Positions 1-12,784 of a DNA stretch of 64,000 nucleotides are shown piece after piece. The notes under the pieces are model-generated. The model did not search any database. It had not been told where the DNA came from and was given only the letters and a program-made list of their open reading frames with translations. Origin of the DNA: Phocoena phocoena (Eukaryota; Chordata; Mammalia; Artiodactyla; Phocoenidae); the NCBI RefSeq assembly GCF_963924675.1, contig NC_089223.1:13156881-13220880 (forward strand), written 5' to 3'. The translations under genes and the position numbers were made by a program. How positions within the stretch are numbered: position 1 is the stretch's first letter; the number at the start of each line of letters is the position of its first letter.

Positions 1-189
1 TACAGTAAAATGGCCAAAAGCTACTTACCTATGAAGAGAAAACGAAGGGCTTGGATGGCCAACTAGATAGTCAGCCTTTGAATGCTTAAGATTTGGCTAT
101 TTACCTCATGGATTTAGTTTGAATGTATTCTGTGTATATATTTTAATGATATGTTTTCATGATGATAATGACACTGATGAAGGGAGTAA

Positions 190-243
190 TTATAGCTTTC
201 ATTTATTGAGGTTTGACTGGGTGTCAGGCATTGTTTCACTTTC
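190..243 (-). mobile_element. MIR SINE, left fragment
   Basis: Old mammalian-wide SINE in reverse orientation. The stretch around 200-238 resembles the antisense MIR core (a 'tttattgag' start and a 'tgtcaggcattg' motif). It stops abruptly near 240, and the continuation of the same element appears at about 683, so the two parts look like one MIR split by a later L1 fragment. Recognition rests on memory of the consensus. Confidence 0.55.
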
Positions 244-244
244 A

Positions 245-680
245 TCTCCAGTAGGTAATTATTGCTATTAATTACTTGTATAACATTTCAGAGGGTTTTT
301 TGTGTATTCAAATAAATATGAATATCTATTCCCCTTTTACTTACATGGTAGCATCTTAATACACACTGTTCCACACGTTACTTTTTTTCTCAACAATTTA
401 CCTTAGCTTTCCCTGTTACTAGAGTTTTTTTCTTTTTCTTTTTTTTTTAATAACAGATGTATAGAATTCTTTTGTAGGGAAGTAAAATTTATTTAAGTAA
501 TCCCCTATTGAAGGGCATTTATACTGTTGCCAGTATTGCTATTACAAGTAATGCTTCAGTGGATATCATATATACATAATTATATATGTATAATTTTGAT
601 AGGTTATGCCAGTTTGTACTTTTGTGTAATACATAAAAAAATCTATTCCCCCAACAGCATTACCAGCAAACTTTTGGGTT
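245..680 (-). mobile_element. Old L1M 3' fragment inserted in a MIR
   Basis: Antisense 3' region of an old L1 (L1M type). The run 'tattccccttttactta' followed by 'cacactgttccaca', and later 'ccagtattgctattaca', has the order seen in reversed L1M 3' UTRs. Heavily diverged, with no coding potential. It sits between two parts of one MIR, so it inserted after that SINE. The weak ORF at 527-730 has no support as a gene. Confidence 0.55.
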
Positions 681-682
681 TT

Positions 683-825
683 TGCCAAGTTCTTTACTTC
701 ATCTCAGTTAATTCTCACACCAACCTGTGAAGTAGTGGTTTTATTCTCATTGTAAAGAACTGTGCTGTGAGCTCCCATGGCTGGTGTGGAAGAACTGGCT
801 TTCAAGCAGTTAATGCTCTGCTTCC
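683..825 (-). mobile_element. MIR SINE, right fragment
   Basis: Continues the antisense MIR begun at 190. It shows 'gttaattctcacaccaacc', a 'gtgaagtagt' segment, and then the part corresponding to the tRNA-like head ('ctggtgtggaagaactgg'). Diverged but in the expected order. Confidence 0.55.
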
Positions 826-940
826 TCCCCAGTAAGCTTTATCATAAATTTAGGTAGATTGCTTCTCTAGTTAGATATTTAGAGAGTTACCTTTTGGTTT
901 AATTATATATGTACTTATTATTTAATTATATATGTGTGTG

Positions 941-984
<44 letters not shown>

Positions 985-3900
985 TTCTTACAGTATGTAT
1001 ATCCAACTCGATTTTGAAAGATTAAAAATAAGTTTGTAACAATTACGTATCTCTATTAAAATACTTCAATCCCAGTTTACTAATGAAGTTTTCCTTGTTT
1101 CTTGGCTATGGATTTTTAAAATAGTTATCTTTATCAAATTCCATCTTGATTCCAGTTACTCAGATTTTACAAGGAAACACATGTATGTAATCCAGCCTGA
1201 AAGTTTTAAGACTTTGCCTGGTTGGATGAAATTTTAAATGTAAAGCATCTGTGTGAAAATGTGTCTTGTGATTTATTCCTGTTTGAGGGGGGCAGTATCT
1301 TTTTGCCTCCTACTGAAGAGCCATCATGAAGAAAGGAAGAATATTTGAATATTGTCTGTTTTCGCATTCTGTTTACATTATTTTAGATTAATTTTGAATA
1401 TCCTAGTTTATGATAATGGACTAAAGAAAATTATGGTTTAAATGCTTCCATTTTTTGCTGCAAAAAAAGTGTAGAAACAAATTAACACCTCATGCAACAC
1501 ACTTTGTTGTTTGATTGTAGAAGTGCAGATGGAGTATGTAAATGTTGTGGTACCATACCTTTAAAAAAGTTCTCTGTGCTTCAGTTTCCTGGCAGACAAT
1601 CTGAGTTCCATGTTGTGATGCTGACACAACAGAACACTGTGTACATACATATGTGCCCTCTCCTGGCACAGAAGAAATGCTTTCCTTGTGTAGACAGAGT
1701 GTTAATTAAAGGATTTTGAACACACTGATTAAAAGAGACTACGGTAACAAAGCTGCTGAGTTATTTCTGTTCTCTTACAAAAGTCTCTGCCATCTCCTGT
1801 GACCTTTTTGGGCCTTGTGCAGTGGGGCATGCAATTCATTCTGGATTGGCGAGGAGAGGGAATGTTGGTGCAACTGTGCAGCTAGGCTGTTGGCCTTTCA
1901 TTGTAGTTATTTTTAACCCCTTGTGTGGTTCAGTTTAAACAGGCCCAGAAACATTGCCTAATAAAGATGGGTGCCTAATAACTAATCCATATTGTGGCAG
2001 TAAGATTATTAATGTTATACCTCATCTTAATTAGTTCTCTGGTTATATTTATTCTGCCTTAATTATGTAAAATTATTGGGATATATTTCAGTGGTCACCA
2101 GATTATTTAATTAGTAGTATCAAGAGGCAATTAAAACCTGAAAGCATGCCTTAAAATATGTAATTTAGTGATTCTCTTATTTTAATAATGTATGTGGAAT
2201 TCTTAACAAGGTCTGGCATGGTATTCTCTCAGTTGTTATCTTTTACAATAATATGAAATTAAAAAGAAAAACTTAGAGACTTGAAACATCAAATCCCCCA
2301 TAATTTTAGGGAACATAGCAGTTATATATTTTTTTACTTACAGTCTGTTGGAATTGATAAAGAAAAATAAACTTACAGGTTTGTGCTTCGCTAGGAACCT
2401 GCATCTATATATAGTTCAAACGTGTACAGTATTTCCCCTGGTCATGTATTATTATGATGAACTCCAAAGGGCTCTTTGCGCTTCCTTATAATATTGGAAC
2501 TCTGTGATATCAAATGTATTTGAGATAAATAAGCCATTGGCTGGGACTTGAACATTCTGTTTTCTTGAGATTTCGTTACCAGCATAGGAATATATGGATT
2601 ATGACTTGCTTCGTAAAGCATACAAACTGTAAAATTTTAACATTACTCTCAGATTTTGTTCCCCATCTCTTCTGTATGAGTTTTGCATACTTTTTTAGTA
2701 GGTGGGTTTCTAGGTGATTCTAGGTGATTTCTAGTAGGTGATTGTTGCAAACTTTTTGAAAAGATCCTCAAATTGCTGTAATTGCCTGATCCCATGTCAT
2801 TGTCTTCAATTTCCTATCCTTAAAGTGGTGTGTTGGCTACTGGAGTTTGCAGGCTGTCTTTTTATGACCCTGTATTTATGGAATTGCCTTGAAGCCATGG
2901 TATGTGAGGATGGGTTTTATTGTAGCAGTGTGGGTTTGTTGGTCTTTGCCAATATATTTTATAAGAAGAAATAGGAGACTTGTTGCACAATTCAAGGCCA
3001 TATTTTGGCAAGTTGCTGACCCTCATGATGGAATTACAAGAAAGATAGTGTATTTGTGAATAACATTTTAAGTACAGCATCCTAAAATTGAAATACTCTC
3101 CTTGTGTTATTTTCTGATGTATGACATTAGAATTTTTCCCTTAGCTGTCAGTATTTGGATTTCCTGAAGTTGATCTCCCAATTCTCAAACACATCTATGG
3201 TGTTTCTTTAGCAGATAAAATCAGGTCAGGCATTTTAATACCCAAATAATAGAGATTTAGATTCTCAACAGTTAGGGGAGGATCATTTGTTACCAGGTCA
3301 GACAAGATTTTAGTTGGATTTGAAAAGCAGAAGAAATGTACCATTTCCTGGAGTATGGAGTCCTGTTTAGGAGTATTACATAGAACAGAGAAAGAGCCGT
3401 GAAAACACTTTGCTGTGAATTTATTCATTCAGTAATTAAAAGGATACTTCCTAGAAGCCATTGAAGAAGAGACAAAGCATTGGGGAGTACAAAGGTTGGG
3501 GAGAAAAATAAATACAGTACTAGACAATGTCATAAGAACTGTCACAAGACAATATTTGATGGAATGACAGAGATACAGATAAGTGTTTCTCAGTTTCAGT
3601 GGGCACAGACCTTTCATATCTGTTTAGGGGTAGAGGTTTGGCTTCCTACAGGAGAAATTAATTGAACTGGTCCTTGAAGAATGAAATCTGAACACCTCAA
3701 AGTCAGTATTTCTCTGTGTTGGTTTTCAGTTCAAAGTGAAGAGGAAGACTTTTCCTGCCATTGCTTGAGTCTGAGTGAAGCTGTGAATATAGCTGAGTGA
3801 TTCTCCAGACAGGCCAGCTGCAGAGTTTCCCTCCTAGAGGCAGGCAGAAAGAGACTTTCAGTCCTCAAGCTGAAATGGGAGAACCATCCTCCCTTGAATA

Positions 3901-4240
3901 AATGGGCCCATTGTTAATTTTAAGCTGTTGAGTATTTTCTTTTACATTCCCTTCCAACTACCCTGTTATTATGCCAAGTGAGAAAGTTGATAATTTAGCT
4001 TGTTTAACTGCATAATGTACATTTCACATGTATGTTCACCCTCTGCTTTTAAAATATTAATCACCTTTTGTGGGGGGCTCAGAGACCTGTCTTTCCCCAT
4101 GTGGCAGTTTTCTGTCATTTGTGGTCCGGAGGGTCAAGAATCTCAAGATAATTCTGAAGGTTTTTTTCTGGTTTGTTATTTGTAAAGAAATGAAAATCTT
4201 TATCAGTATGTTTTATTGTAAGTTAATAGTTTGAGGAAAA
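826..4240. other. Unique AT-rich DNA, no gene seen
   Basis: No recognisable repeat apart from the microsatellite at 931-981, and no convincing exon. The ORF at 1492-1719 (75 aa) lacks paired splice sites and matches nothing I know. The part at 1960-2240 is rich in ATTA/TAAT motifs. A small tandem of 'ctaggtgatt' lies near 2710-2745. This looks like intron or intergenic sequence. Confidence 0.6.
931..981. repeat. (TG)n-(TA)n-(CA)n microsatellite
   Basis: A short TG run, then TATATA, then about 17 uninterrupted CA units. The flanking TG and CA runs are complementary, so the site is also a small inverted repeat. Such arrays are usually length-polymorphic. Confidence 0.95.
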
Positions 4241-4243
4241 AAA

Positions 4244-4267
4244 GGCTTTTTTTTTTTTTTTTTTTTT
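4244..4267. repeat. Poly(T) tract
   Basis: An unbroken run of T of more than 20 bases within unique DNA. No SINE or L1 body follows on either side, so it may be a stand-alone homopolymer or the tail of an element too old to recognise. Confidence 0.9.
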
Positions 4268-4774
4268 AGTTTTTAATGAATATTGGGCATTTTGGAAAGT
4301 TATTGGTTAACAGGAATTTTACTGGTATGCAGGATTTTTGTATCTGATGGAAGAAACAATATTGTAGAGATTGGGTGAAGTAAGAATAGCACTTTAGACC
4401 TAAGTAAGGGAGATTTTCATACAAGCTATTCACCTACTCATGAGTTAGGTCTAATATTTGCCTACTTAAACTCAGAATAACCAAAGTCTATAGACTTGTT
4501 TTCAGTCATTTCTGAGAACTTTCAATGCAAAGAGCTTGTGATGATTGTTGGTTAGGCTGCAGTGTGAATATATAGTTAATCTGAATATACAGTTAGTCTC
4601 TGTCTGAAATATCCTGTTTGCAGTAGCTCTTACCCAGGTTCCCATGCACTGCAAGACTGGTCATGGCCTTTTCCCCCAGTTACAACTGCATGGAGGAGAA
4701 ATACGATATGAGCTAGTTAATCTAGGAGCAAACATTGCTCCAGATAAAAAGAGGTTGTTTCTTTGGCATCTTAT

Positions 4775-5130
4775 TATTATTTTTTAAAATTTATTTATTT
4801 TATTTTTGGCTGCGTTGGGTTTTTGTTGCTGCGTGGGGCTTTTCTCTAGTTGCGGCAAACGGGGGCTACTCTTCCTTGCGGTGCACGGGCTTCTCATTGC
4901 GGTGTCTTCTCTTATTGCAGAGTATGGGCTGTAGGTGTGCAGGCTCAGTAGTTGTGGCACTCAGGCTCAACAGTTGTGGCTCGCAGGCTCTAGAGCACAG
5001 GCTCAGTAGTTTTGGCGTACGGGCTTAGTTGCTCTGCTGGATGTGGGAACTTCCTGGACCAGGGCTTGAACCCGTGTCTCCTGCATTGGCGGGCGGATTC
5101 TTAACCACTGCACCAACAGGGAAGCCCCTG
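4775..5130 (-). mobile_element. CHR-type SINE, long form
   Basis: tRNA-derived cetacean SINE in reverse orientation. The tRNA-like head is at the right ('caccaacagggaagcccc' is its reverse complement) and the A/T-rich tail with TTTA units is at the left. The TSD 'tttggcatcttat' is perfect at 4762-4774 and 5131-5143. At about 356 bp it is the long form, whose body contains repeated 'cagtagttgtggc'-like units. The ORF at 4735-5028 only reads through this SINE. Confidence 0.93.
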
Positions 5131-5143
5131 TTTGGCATCTTAT

Positions 5144-6039
5144 AAGAGATAATTATGTTTCAGCTTTAGGAGGCGAGACTCTAGGCCTTTGTTTGAATTT
5201 TTGAAATGTAGAAATATTGAGTATACGATATAAAACTTGACAAAACAAGATCCTCACATGTGAAATGTTAATATATGTATAGATTTGCAAATAAGTGACA
5301 TAATGTTGGGAATGAAAAGAAAACATTAGTTTAAGAAAGTAATGAGCAGTGACCATGGTGTGGTGACCCCTAATTTAGGTATTCTGGGTGCAGAGCCACT
5401 GTATAGCCCTGCTGGGAATTCAGGTTTGTTTTTTAAATTACAGAGTGGGAAAATCACTTTTATAGCATAGATACTCTTTTTTTTAAAGGTAATAAAATAT
5501 TTAGGTATGGACAGAGCAGACAGTATTGAATGAATGTTTAAAGTCAGGCTTGGAAGAATTTTTTATAGTATTAAAATGGAATCTCTCAAATCTTCACTTC
5601 CCCATCTTCTGTCACCTTATTATCATTTCTTTCTTGTTGCATAAGTGGAGTTATCTATCCTTCTGTAAATACTCAGATTTCTTTTACAGCTGAGTTTGTT
5701 ACCCATTTTGTGTGATAATTACTGGAACAAAGTTCATCAACCTCACTGGCATTTAGTCCACCCGGCAGGGCTGAGCAGTTGCAGCAGATGTCCTTGTCCA
5801 GCCTAAATGGAGGAGAGTAAAATGAACTGGGGACTTGATGGGAGGGAAAGAACAAGTTAGATTGAAAGAGAAAAAGAAAGAGGCAGTTTTAAAAAGGTCA
5901 CAATGGGAACAGTTGTTTACTGGGTCAGATTTGGTACTCAAGAAATCTTCACCCTTCACCCTTTTCCCCCTTCTAAAGTTTGGTTAATTTATGCTTTTCT
6001 TTAGGTAAGATATTCATATGCGTTGAAAGCCAAATGACT
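5144..6039. other. Unique DNA, no gene seen
   Basis: No recognised repeat or exon. A purine-rich run (GAAAGAGAAAAAGAAAGAGG type) lies around 5860-5885. Minus-strand ORFs at 5673-5855 and 5753-5959 overlap in different frames and resemble no known protein. Confidence 0.55.
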
Positions 6040-6620
6040 CAATAGCGTTTAGAGGAAAGAGCCTCCTGTTGTCCCGTCATTCATTTCCTCTGCCTGGAAG
6101 CAACCAGTGTTAGCAGTTTCCTGTGTATACTCTCCGGGATAATCTATACAGATGTGTGAAAATACACGTATATCCTCATCATCCCCCTTTCCAACACAAA
6201 TAGTGTCCTTAAAAATCTGCTTTTTTTTTTGGCATTTTGCTTTTTTCACTTAACCCCAAGTCAGTAAATATATCCTCATTCTTTTTGTACAGCTGCATTG
6301 TATTTGGATTTATCATAATTTATTTAACCAGTTCCTATTGATGGACAATTAGGTTGTTAGGTTGTTTCTAATCTTTTTCTTTTAGTAACACTGTAGTGTA
6401 ATTTTTGCATCAATAACTATATCTATCTGTATATGGCATATATATGAGCATACCTGTGAGATAGATTCCTAGAAATGGAATTGCTGAGTCAAAGAGTTGT
6501 ATGCAATTGTAATTTTGATTGATATTGCCAAATATCTCTATAGAGACACTCCTACCCACAACGAGAAAGCCAGTTTCCTCATACCTGTGCTAGCACACGT
6601 TTGGACAAACTTTCATCTTT
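6040..6620 (-). mobile_element. Old L1M 3' end
   Basis: Reversed 3' UTR of an old L1. The order is clear: a 'ggaagcaaccagtgttagca' block, a 'cacttaac' block, 'cagctgcattgtatttgga', 'cctattgatggacaattagg', 'attcctagaaatggaattgc', then 'gatattgccaaat'. This matches the antisense L1M 3' series. No coding part remains. Confidence 0.8.
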
Positions 6621-8460
6621 TCCAGTCAGATGGGCCTATTTCCATCTTTCTCCTTTTTTACAGGGCTTAATCACAGGTATTCTACAGAGGATTCTGTATG
6701 TTTTTAAGTGGCTCTTTTTTTTTTTCCATTTTGCATGAGAATGTACAAAATAAAGATGTGCTGACCTTCTTTAAATGATTTTTTAACTTCTGGGGGGATG
6801 CTATTTATTTGAATTTTTTCATTTAGAGCTTTGGTTAATAATTATCCTCTATCATTTGTTGCCTATTTCCAAACGGATTTCCTCTCTCTGTTAACATATG
6901 ACTTCCAATTACATGGTGAAAGGTTTTTTTGTTTTTTGTGGAATAGTTTTTGGCATAGTGCCCTGTCATAAACTTTCTGAAAAATTAAGCAAATCACATT
7001 TAATAGACTTCAGGTTGTTTTCTTTGGAGTTTCTCCAGCAGCCTGATATATTGTGGAATTTTAAATCCTACTCTTCTCTAGCTCCCCTTAGGGATGTGAC
7101 AAAGAGACTGACCATAATGAGGTATTTGGCTTGGTCCCTGGACATAGTAAAATTCACCCTTAGGAACCTCACTGTTTTCATATCAACTGTTATTAGCCAG
7201 TGGAGCATAACAAGTCACAACGGTTTCCAGTGTTCCATAGCATAGTGAGTCAGGCATTGTGAAGGCATCCTAACGTGTGGCACGATATATTTCTTCATTT
7301 TACCTGGGTGGAAGCAGCAGAGAGCGTAAGTGTTGGTAACCTTGGTGACAAGAAGAGTCAGAATGCCAGGGATGTTTGTATTTTATGTGCTTAAAGTTGA
7401 GGGAAGGAGGAATTGCCCTTTACTATGCTGTAAAATTTTTAATATGATGAGAAGTGTTTGGAACTAGATAGTAAGTTGCACCGTTTGTTATTTGAATTCT
7501 GTGACTTGTTAAACACTTTTTCCTAGGATTCAAAAAGTGATTTAACAATGACCACTGTTCTTCATTATAATTATCTTGGGTAAATTTTGATTTACCAAAA
7601 GAGGAAGTTTTTTTTTTTTTTTTTTTTAATGACATTAACAACCGAATCCCATTTACGGTTGATTCCATAGGGGCTTGAGTGTTGTGATTTGGTTCCATTG
7701 AGAATCCAGTTACAGTATTAGACCAGTATTTCTCAAATGATTTCTGAGATATTAACTTTTAGAGATGGTAAAACTTAAACATTTACTAAGGTTGTGTAAT
7801 GCTAGCCAGAGGAGATTGTAGATATGTTCTGAAAGTGTTTTCTTCTTGAGAAAACATACTGGAGGACAAATATCCTTTAGAAAGCAAATGCTTTGTTCCT
7901 TAACTAGCAACCCTTAGGGATGTTCTGGAGAAAGAAGTTTGTAAATAAATACAAGCATTGTTATACATGTAATTCTCATGACTTTGGACATTCTCTTGAA
8001 GAATCTCCATGCTACTGACTTCCAAATATTCTATGAATGGTTCCTTTGATCTTTTTATACTAGGCATTTCTGTTTATATGTACCTTTATTCATTCTGGAA
8101 GATTCTAGTTCGTATCTAATTCTCAGAGTGACACTTTGATAGCTTAGCAGACAGAGGTGTTTCCAAACTTCATCAATGGCTTGTTCCCTCCTAGGCTGTT
8201 TCCTCATCTTCAGGGTGGCACGTTGCCGAGGCAGGAATTCTAAAATCCTGCATTTAATATATTAATCCCGTCAGGCCCACTTGACAGAACTGAGTTTATA
8301 GTCCAGAATGCCTGTTTGGAACCCTTAAGTCCTTGGTCTCTATGCTTCACGCACAGTACCATTAGCCCTACCCATCCCTCAGGGCACATTCATATACTAG
8401 GTGCTCTTTGAAATGCTTGACGGCTCCAACTCACTTGGGTCTCCTTTCTTTCCTATATTA
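6621..8460. other. Unique DNA, no gene seen
   Basis: Mostly unique sequence. It contains a poly(T) run at about 7608-7627 and a 115-codon plus-strand ORF at 6898-7245 without splice or promoter support; its translation is hydrophobic and unfamiliar. I see no exon. Confidence 0.5.
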
Positions 8461-8735
8461 AATAATAATAATGACAATACACTGACATTTATTGAGCCCC
8501 TGTTATTGTCTAGGCCCTGATGTAGATATTTTACACATGTTCGATTATTTAATCCTCATAGTGACCCTCTGAGGAAGTATGATTTAAAACCTCTGATTTG
8601 CAGGTGAAGAAACAGAGAGACAGAGCAGTTAAATAAGATGCTCAAAGTTACACAGCTAGTAATTGGTTAGGCTTAGGATGTGATACCAGACAGACTGAGT
8701 AGTAATACTGTAATGCTTTTAAACCAGTATACTCT
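8461..8735 (-). mobile_element. MIR SINE
   Basis: Near-complete reversed MIR. The blocks are 'gacatttattgagcccc', 'tttacacatgt', 'atttaatcctcatagtgacc', 'ctgaggaagta', 'aggtgaagaaacagag', 'gttacacagctagtaattgg' and a degraded tRNA-like head. About 20-30% diverged by eye. Confidence 0.85.
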
Positions 8736-10984
8736 GTTTTCTGGGAACAGGTGACAGTTTTTACTACTGACAACCGAGTTTGTATGTGTTTATTAAAGAG
8801 AGAATCAAAGACTTGTGTAAATGGGAGTGACTGAGATTACTTTTAAAACTATGACTAGTTTCTAAACTAATCATTAACATCATAAGTGAGATTTTAAAAA
8901 TGTGCCTTCTAGGCCCAGACTTTGAATTCAGGATGTTTAGGGATTCTCACATGCCTTATGGATGTTTCTCGTGTACCATCGAATCCCGTTTTGTACACTA
9001 ATGTTTGGGAACATTATGTAGCTTTTATTTCTTAAAAATATTTTTCGTATGGATCTTTTGTTATTTAGATCACTTCTTCAAAAAGATTAAGGCTAAATTG
9101 CAGTGGAACTGCCACTGACTAAATAATGTGACAGATCTGCTTTTCTCCAACTACTGGTCTTTTCACTTTTTTCAGGGTTCAGTCAACATAGGTCAAATCC
9201 TTTTTGGAAATAAATGTCAGTGTTAATAATATATGATATCAAGCTTCAGTTCTATTTATGATGCTGAAAGTATCTTTAGAACACTTTGAAGTTGGCACAT
9301 TACTTATAATATTTTAATACTATAAAATTTAATAATGAATGTTAAATTTACCAAAGACTTCTGGAGGAATCTTTAGTAACTTTAACCAGTATATAACCAA
9401 GTATATAACAAGTATAGTTGGTTTTGTTTCATACCTCATTGTTAAGATAAAGTGGTACAATTTATGTTAAAAGGAACTGCATATAGTCTTTTTAAGGCCA
9501 AATTTTTGGTCTTCATATTATGTTTCACGGTGGTACAGTTTAAGAACATACAAATAGGTCATATACTTTGTTAAATCATGAACCTCTCTCACCAGGAAAA
9601 AAACCGCTACAACTCTGGGTCTTATTTACTCAAGATCATATTAAAATTCCCCGTACATGTTCAATAACTGTTGACTGATGATTGTAATGATGATGGGGAT
9701 GAATGGGAAGCTGGGTTGCAGTTATAGTCGTTTCTTCTAGAATTGTTTCGTTAATGAAAATGATTAATAGTTATAATTAACTGATGAGACATTTTGGTTT
9801 TCTTTGTTTTTAATCCTAGTCAGGGTTGGTTTCTAGGAAACGCCCCCTGTGTTACTTAATGTAATAGCCCTCTGCCTCCCTAGGTACCGAGTCTTCCTGT
9901 GTGTCAGCGAGTTTGTTTTCTCTGTAGTTGACCCAGTAGTTCTCCTTCTATCCTTTAGTGTCACGCATAACAAAGGATAGCCCTCGCACACGTTACAGCC
10001 TTTCCAGTAGGTGACTGACTTGTATTTCCTTTTAAGTCTTGTGGGTCTTCTGTTGGAAGCCATTTCTTCAAGTGTTTCTTTCTTGATGGTTGCCTCTCTT
10101 CACACCCCTGAGCATTTGCCTTTAAAAGTAGTTCAGTTTTTAAATGTCTCTTTATGTGTGACTCCCAGAACTGAACCTAACACTTCATACATTAAGACCA
10201 ATGCAGAAGTATAGTTACTAAATAAGGAAACTGATTTTTGTGACCAGACAGTGCAGGGTTTAGAACTGCCCTGGGCACTGGGCTTGATAGAATTTTTACT
10301 GTTTTCTCTGTATACTATTATACTGTTTGCAGTTTTTACAATATGTGTGTCTTTTGTTTAAAAAGTGAAAGGAAATTAAAACTGGCCTGTGCTTTGTAGA
10401 CATGCAAACTCAGGCTTGTCTGGACATATATGGAAGTTAGGAGAGCCTGAGAGGGGCAGGTGTTTGTGTATGTGTGTGCTGTTTGCATGAAAGATAAAGG
10501 GACTTCATGGGAAGGAATTCAAGAAACACGTGAGGTGTGTTCAAGCTTAGTCCTTGGAGATTTTATTATTATTATTTATTATCTTTTAGGAGAGATGGGT
10601 AAATTCTTGGTACAGCAGAGTACGTCCTCTTGGTATTGTCTTCTGACGCTGCCCTTCTCCTGAATGACTCATGCCAGAGCCCTAAGAGAAGGTGTTAGTT
10701 AACACATATTTGTTAGTCTCTTACTGTGTATTAGGCTTGGATAGAGAGGGTGGTTCTCTGTTTTCTGACAAACAGGTACATGGAACATGGTATGGAATAT
10801 AAGAAGGAGCTTGGAAGTAGGAGAGGACATATATGTAATGAGACTTGGTCAAAGATGATAGTAATAAGCGCTTTGATCATACAGCCTAGTTAGGATGGTG
10901 GGGAACTTCTCAACTAGTGTCTATAGAATCCATAGAGGAGATAGAAGTAGCAGTGGTAGACAGAATTTACTGTTCCTACATCTG
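8736..10984. other. Mostly unique DNA with a faint ancient repeat
   Basis: No gene recognised. Around 10147-10215 the words 'gactcccagaactgaacc' and 'agaccaatgcagaag' resemble very old CR1/L3-like repeats (weak). The stretch 9835-10010 has more CpG dinucleotides than its surroundings. A fragment at about 10690-10735 may be an antisense L2 end. The ORFs at 9833-10063 and 10011-10214 lack splice support. Confidence 0.45.
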
Positions 10985-11525
10985 GGCATGGAGCCATTTA
11001 TTCAGTATCACTATCGAGCACCTACTGTGTGCTCAGTCCTGGTCTAGGCACTGAAAGTACACAAAACTAAGTCATTATTGTTATGAACCTTATATTCTAG
11101 TAAGAGGGGCTGTTAACTCACAAGTGTATAGATAAATAAGCAATGTAATTTAATAAGGTGATGTGCTAGGGAATAATTGGGGGAACGGTATATGGGGGAA
11201 GGGTTTTACCTTAAGTTGGGCCGTCAGGACAGGCCCTTCTGACTGAGGAAGCAACATTGACTTAAGGATAAGAAGCCAGTCATGGGAAGAGGAAGGAGAA
11301 CAGCACTGCAGGCATCAAGAGGCCTGGAGGCAAGAAAGAGCTTGGCGTGTTCAAGGAGGAGAAAAGGAGTGGCAGGAGTGCAGGGAGCGAGGAGGCAAGT
11401 GGAATGAGATGGGGGACGGGAGGGAAGCCAAGTGTCAGAATAAGAGATAAGGAGGCTTAAGGGAGTGAGGAGATGACATTGGGGGTGATGGTGGGACAAC
11501 TGGGGGTTTGAGAAGGATTCTGATG
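10985..11525 (-). mobile_element. L2 LINE 3' region
   Basis: Reversed L2 3' region. It begins with the antisense terminal words 'gagcacctactgtgtgctc' and 'ctaggcactgaaagtaca', passes through 'tattctagtaagagggg', and continues with the purine-rich 3' UTR, including 'cttggcgtgttcaaggagga' and 'gaggagatgacattggggg'. The minus-strand ORF at 11224-11499 is only the open reading of this purine-rich tract. Confidence 0.7.
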
Positions 11526-12784
11526 CCTCTGGATGAGAGCTGAGCTAGGAAGAGTGGGTTACTATTACTGTGATTTTAGCGTATCTGCAAGCTGGTGTGT
11601 TTTTAAATTGGTTTTGATAGAAATTTCAGGGGAAGAATTCCAAAAATATTTTGAGCAAAGGACTAACCATATAACCTTCCAAGGTGGCTACTTGGAAGTA
11701 AGATACTCATTTTAATATGTTTGTTTGGAAAAGTTAATTATAAGTTGTAACACATACATTATTATTTTCTCATTGTTATTTGCACACTGATTACAGTTTT
11801 TCTCTTTTGTGTTCTTTTAAGTTTTATTATCACTGTAAGAAGCGGCTTGTTTCCCAGATGGCTTCTGTTTTCAGTTCCTTGTGATGTTATGACCGTTTCT
11901 ACTTTAATAAGGAAATGTTGCATACATCTTCAGGAGTTGTATACAAATTATGCTGGTAACACTTTTTCAAGAGTCTGCCTCAGAGATAAAGTGAGTTAGG
12001 GTGTTTATTCTAGGTCAGATATGTTGAGCTGGAAAAGATTTTAATAGTGTCTATTTTTAAAAAGAATGTTCTAGCCTGCTGGTTGGTTAATGTGCCCCAT
12101 GCCAAAAGTTATGTTTTGTGGCCCCTTTATTATTTCAAGTGGAGGGAGTTTATGAGATTTAATGTTTTTCATTTCTGAACCTTTCAGAGAGGTCACTTGA
12201 ACAGGATTAACATCTCATAAGAAAAGGCTGACAGTTGACACTTCAGTAAATTCAGATTTTCATGCCTTAAATACATTGTTAATGGATAAAAGTGTTGTCA
12301 ATATCATGTAGCTCTAGGTCTGTAATAATAAATCATAATGCTTTAGCAAATGATGTAACTTCATACTTCATATTTAAGGTCAACCTTTTATAAATTCAAG
12401 GAATGAATGAGTTTCCTATGAGTTTTGGGGTATATTTGCAAAACAACACTTTACAGCCAACTTAGGAATATCTGTGTTACATTAAGTATGACAAAATAAT
12501 ACTACTAGTGTAAAAGAACTGTCAGTCTAGATAACGTTTTCTGAACAACTTTATCTTAAGATTTAAAGTAATCTAATAGTAATTAATTTCCAGCCTAAAG
12601 AAAAACACTGCAGGCAGTTATGATTATATCATGATGAATGGTCAAACGTCCATGACTGTGTTTTATTACCAAAGCTAATATAGTAGTATTGTATTTTTTA
12701 TTAATTTTTTTTACCACAGTCCTTGGAGGTTTAGTTTTTCTCCCAATATACCATTTTAAGATGGACAGTATTCTGCATGCTGTT
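11526..12784. other. Unique DNA, no gene seen
   Basis: AT-rich sequence with many stop codons in all frames and no repeat I can name. The ORF at 11533-11715 is short and unsupported. Confidence 0.55.

Noticed and set aside
10450..10663. ORF with a purine-rich start and 'tttattattattatttatta' run
   Set aside because: Short, interrupted by low-complexity sequence, no splice or homology support.
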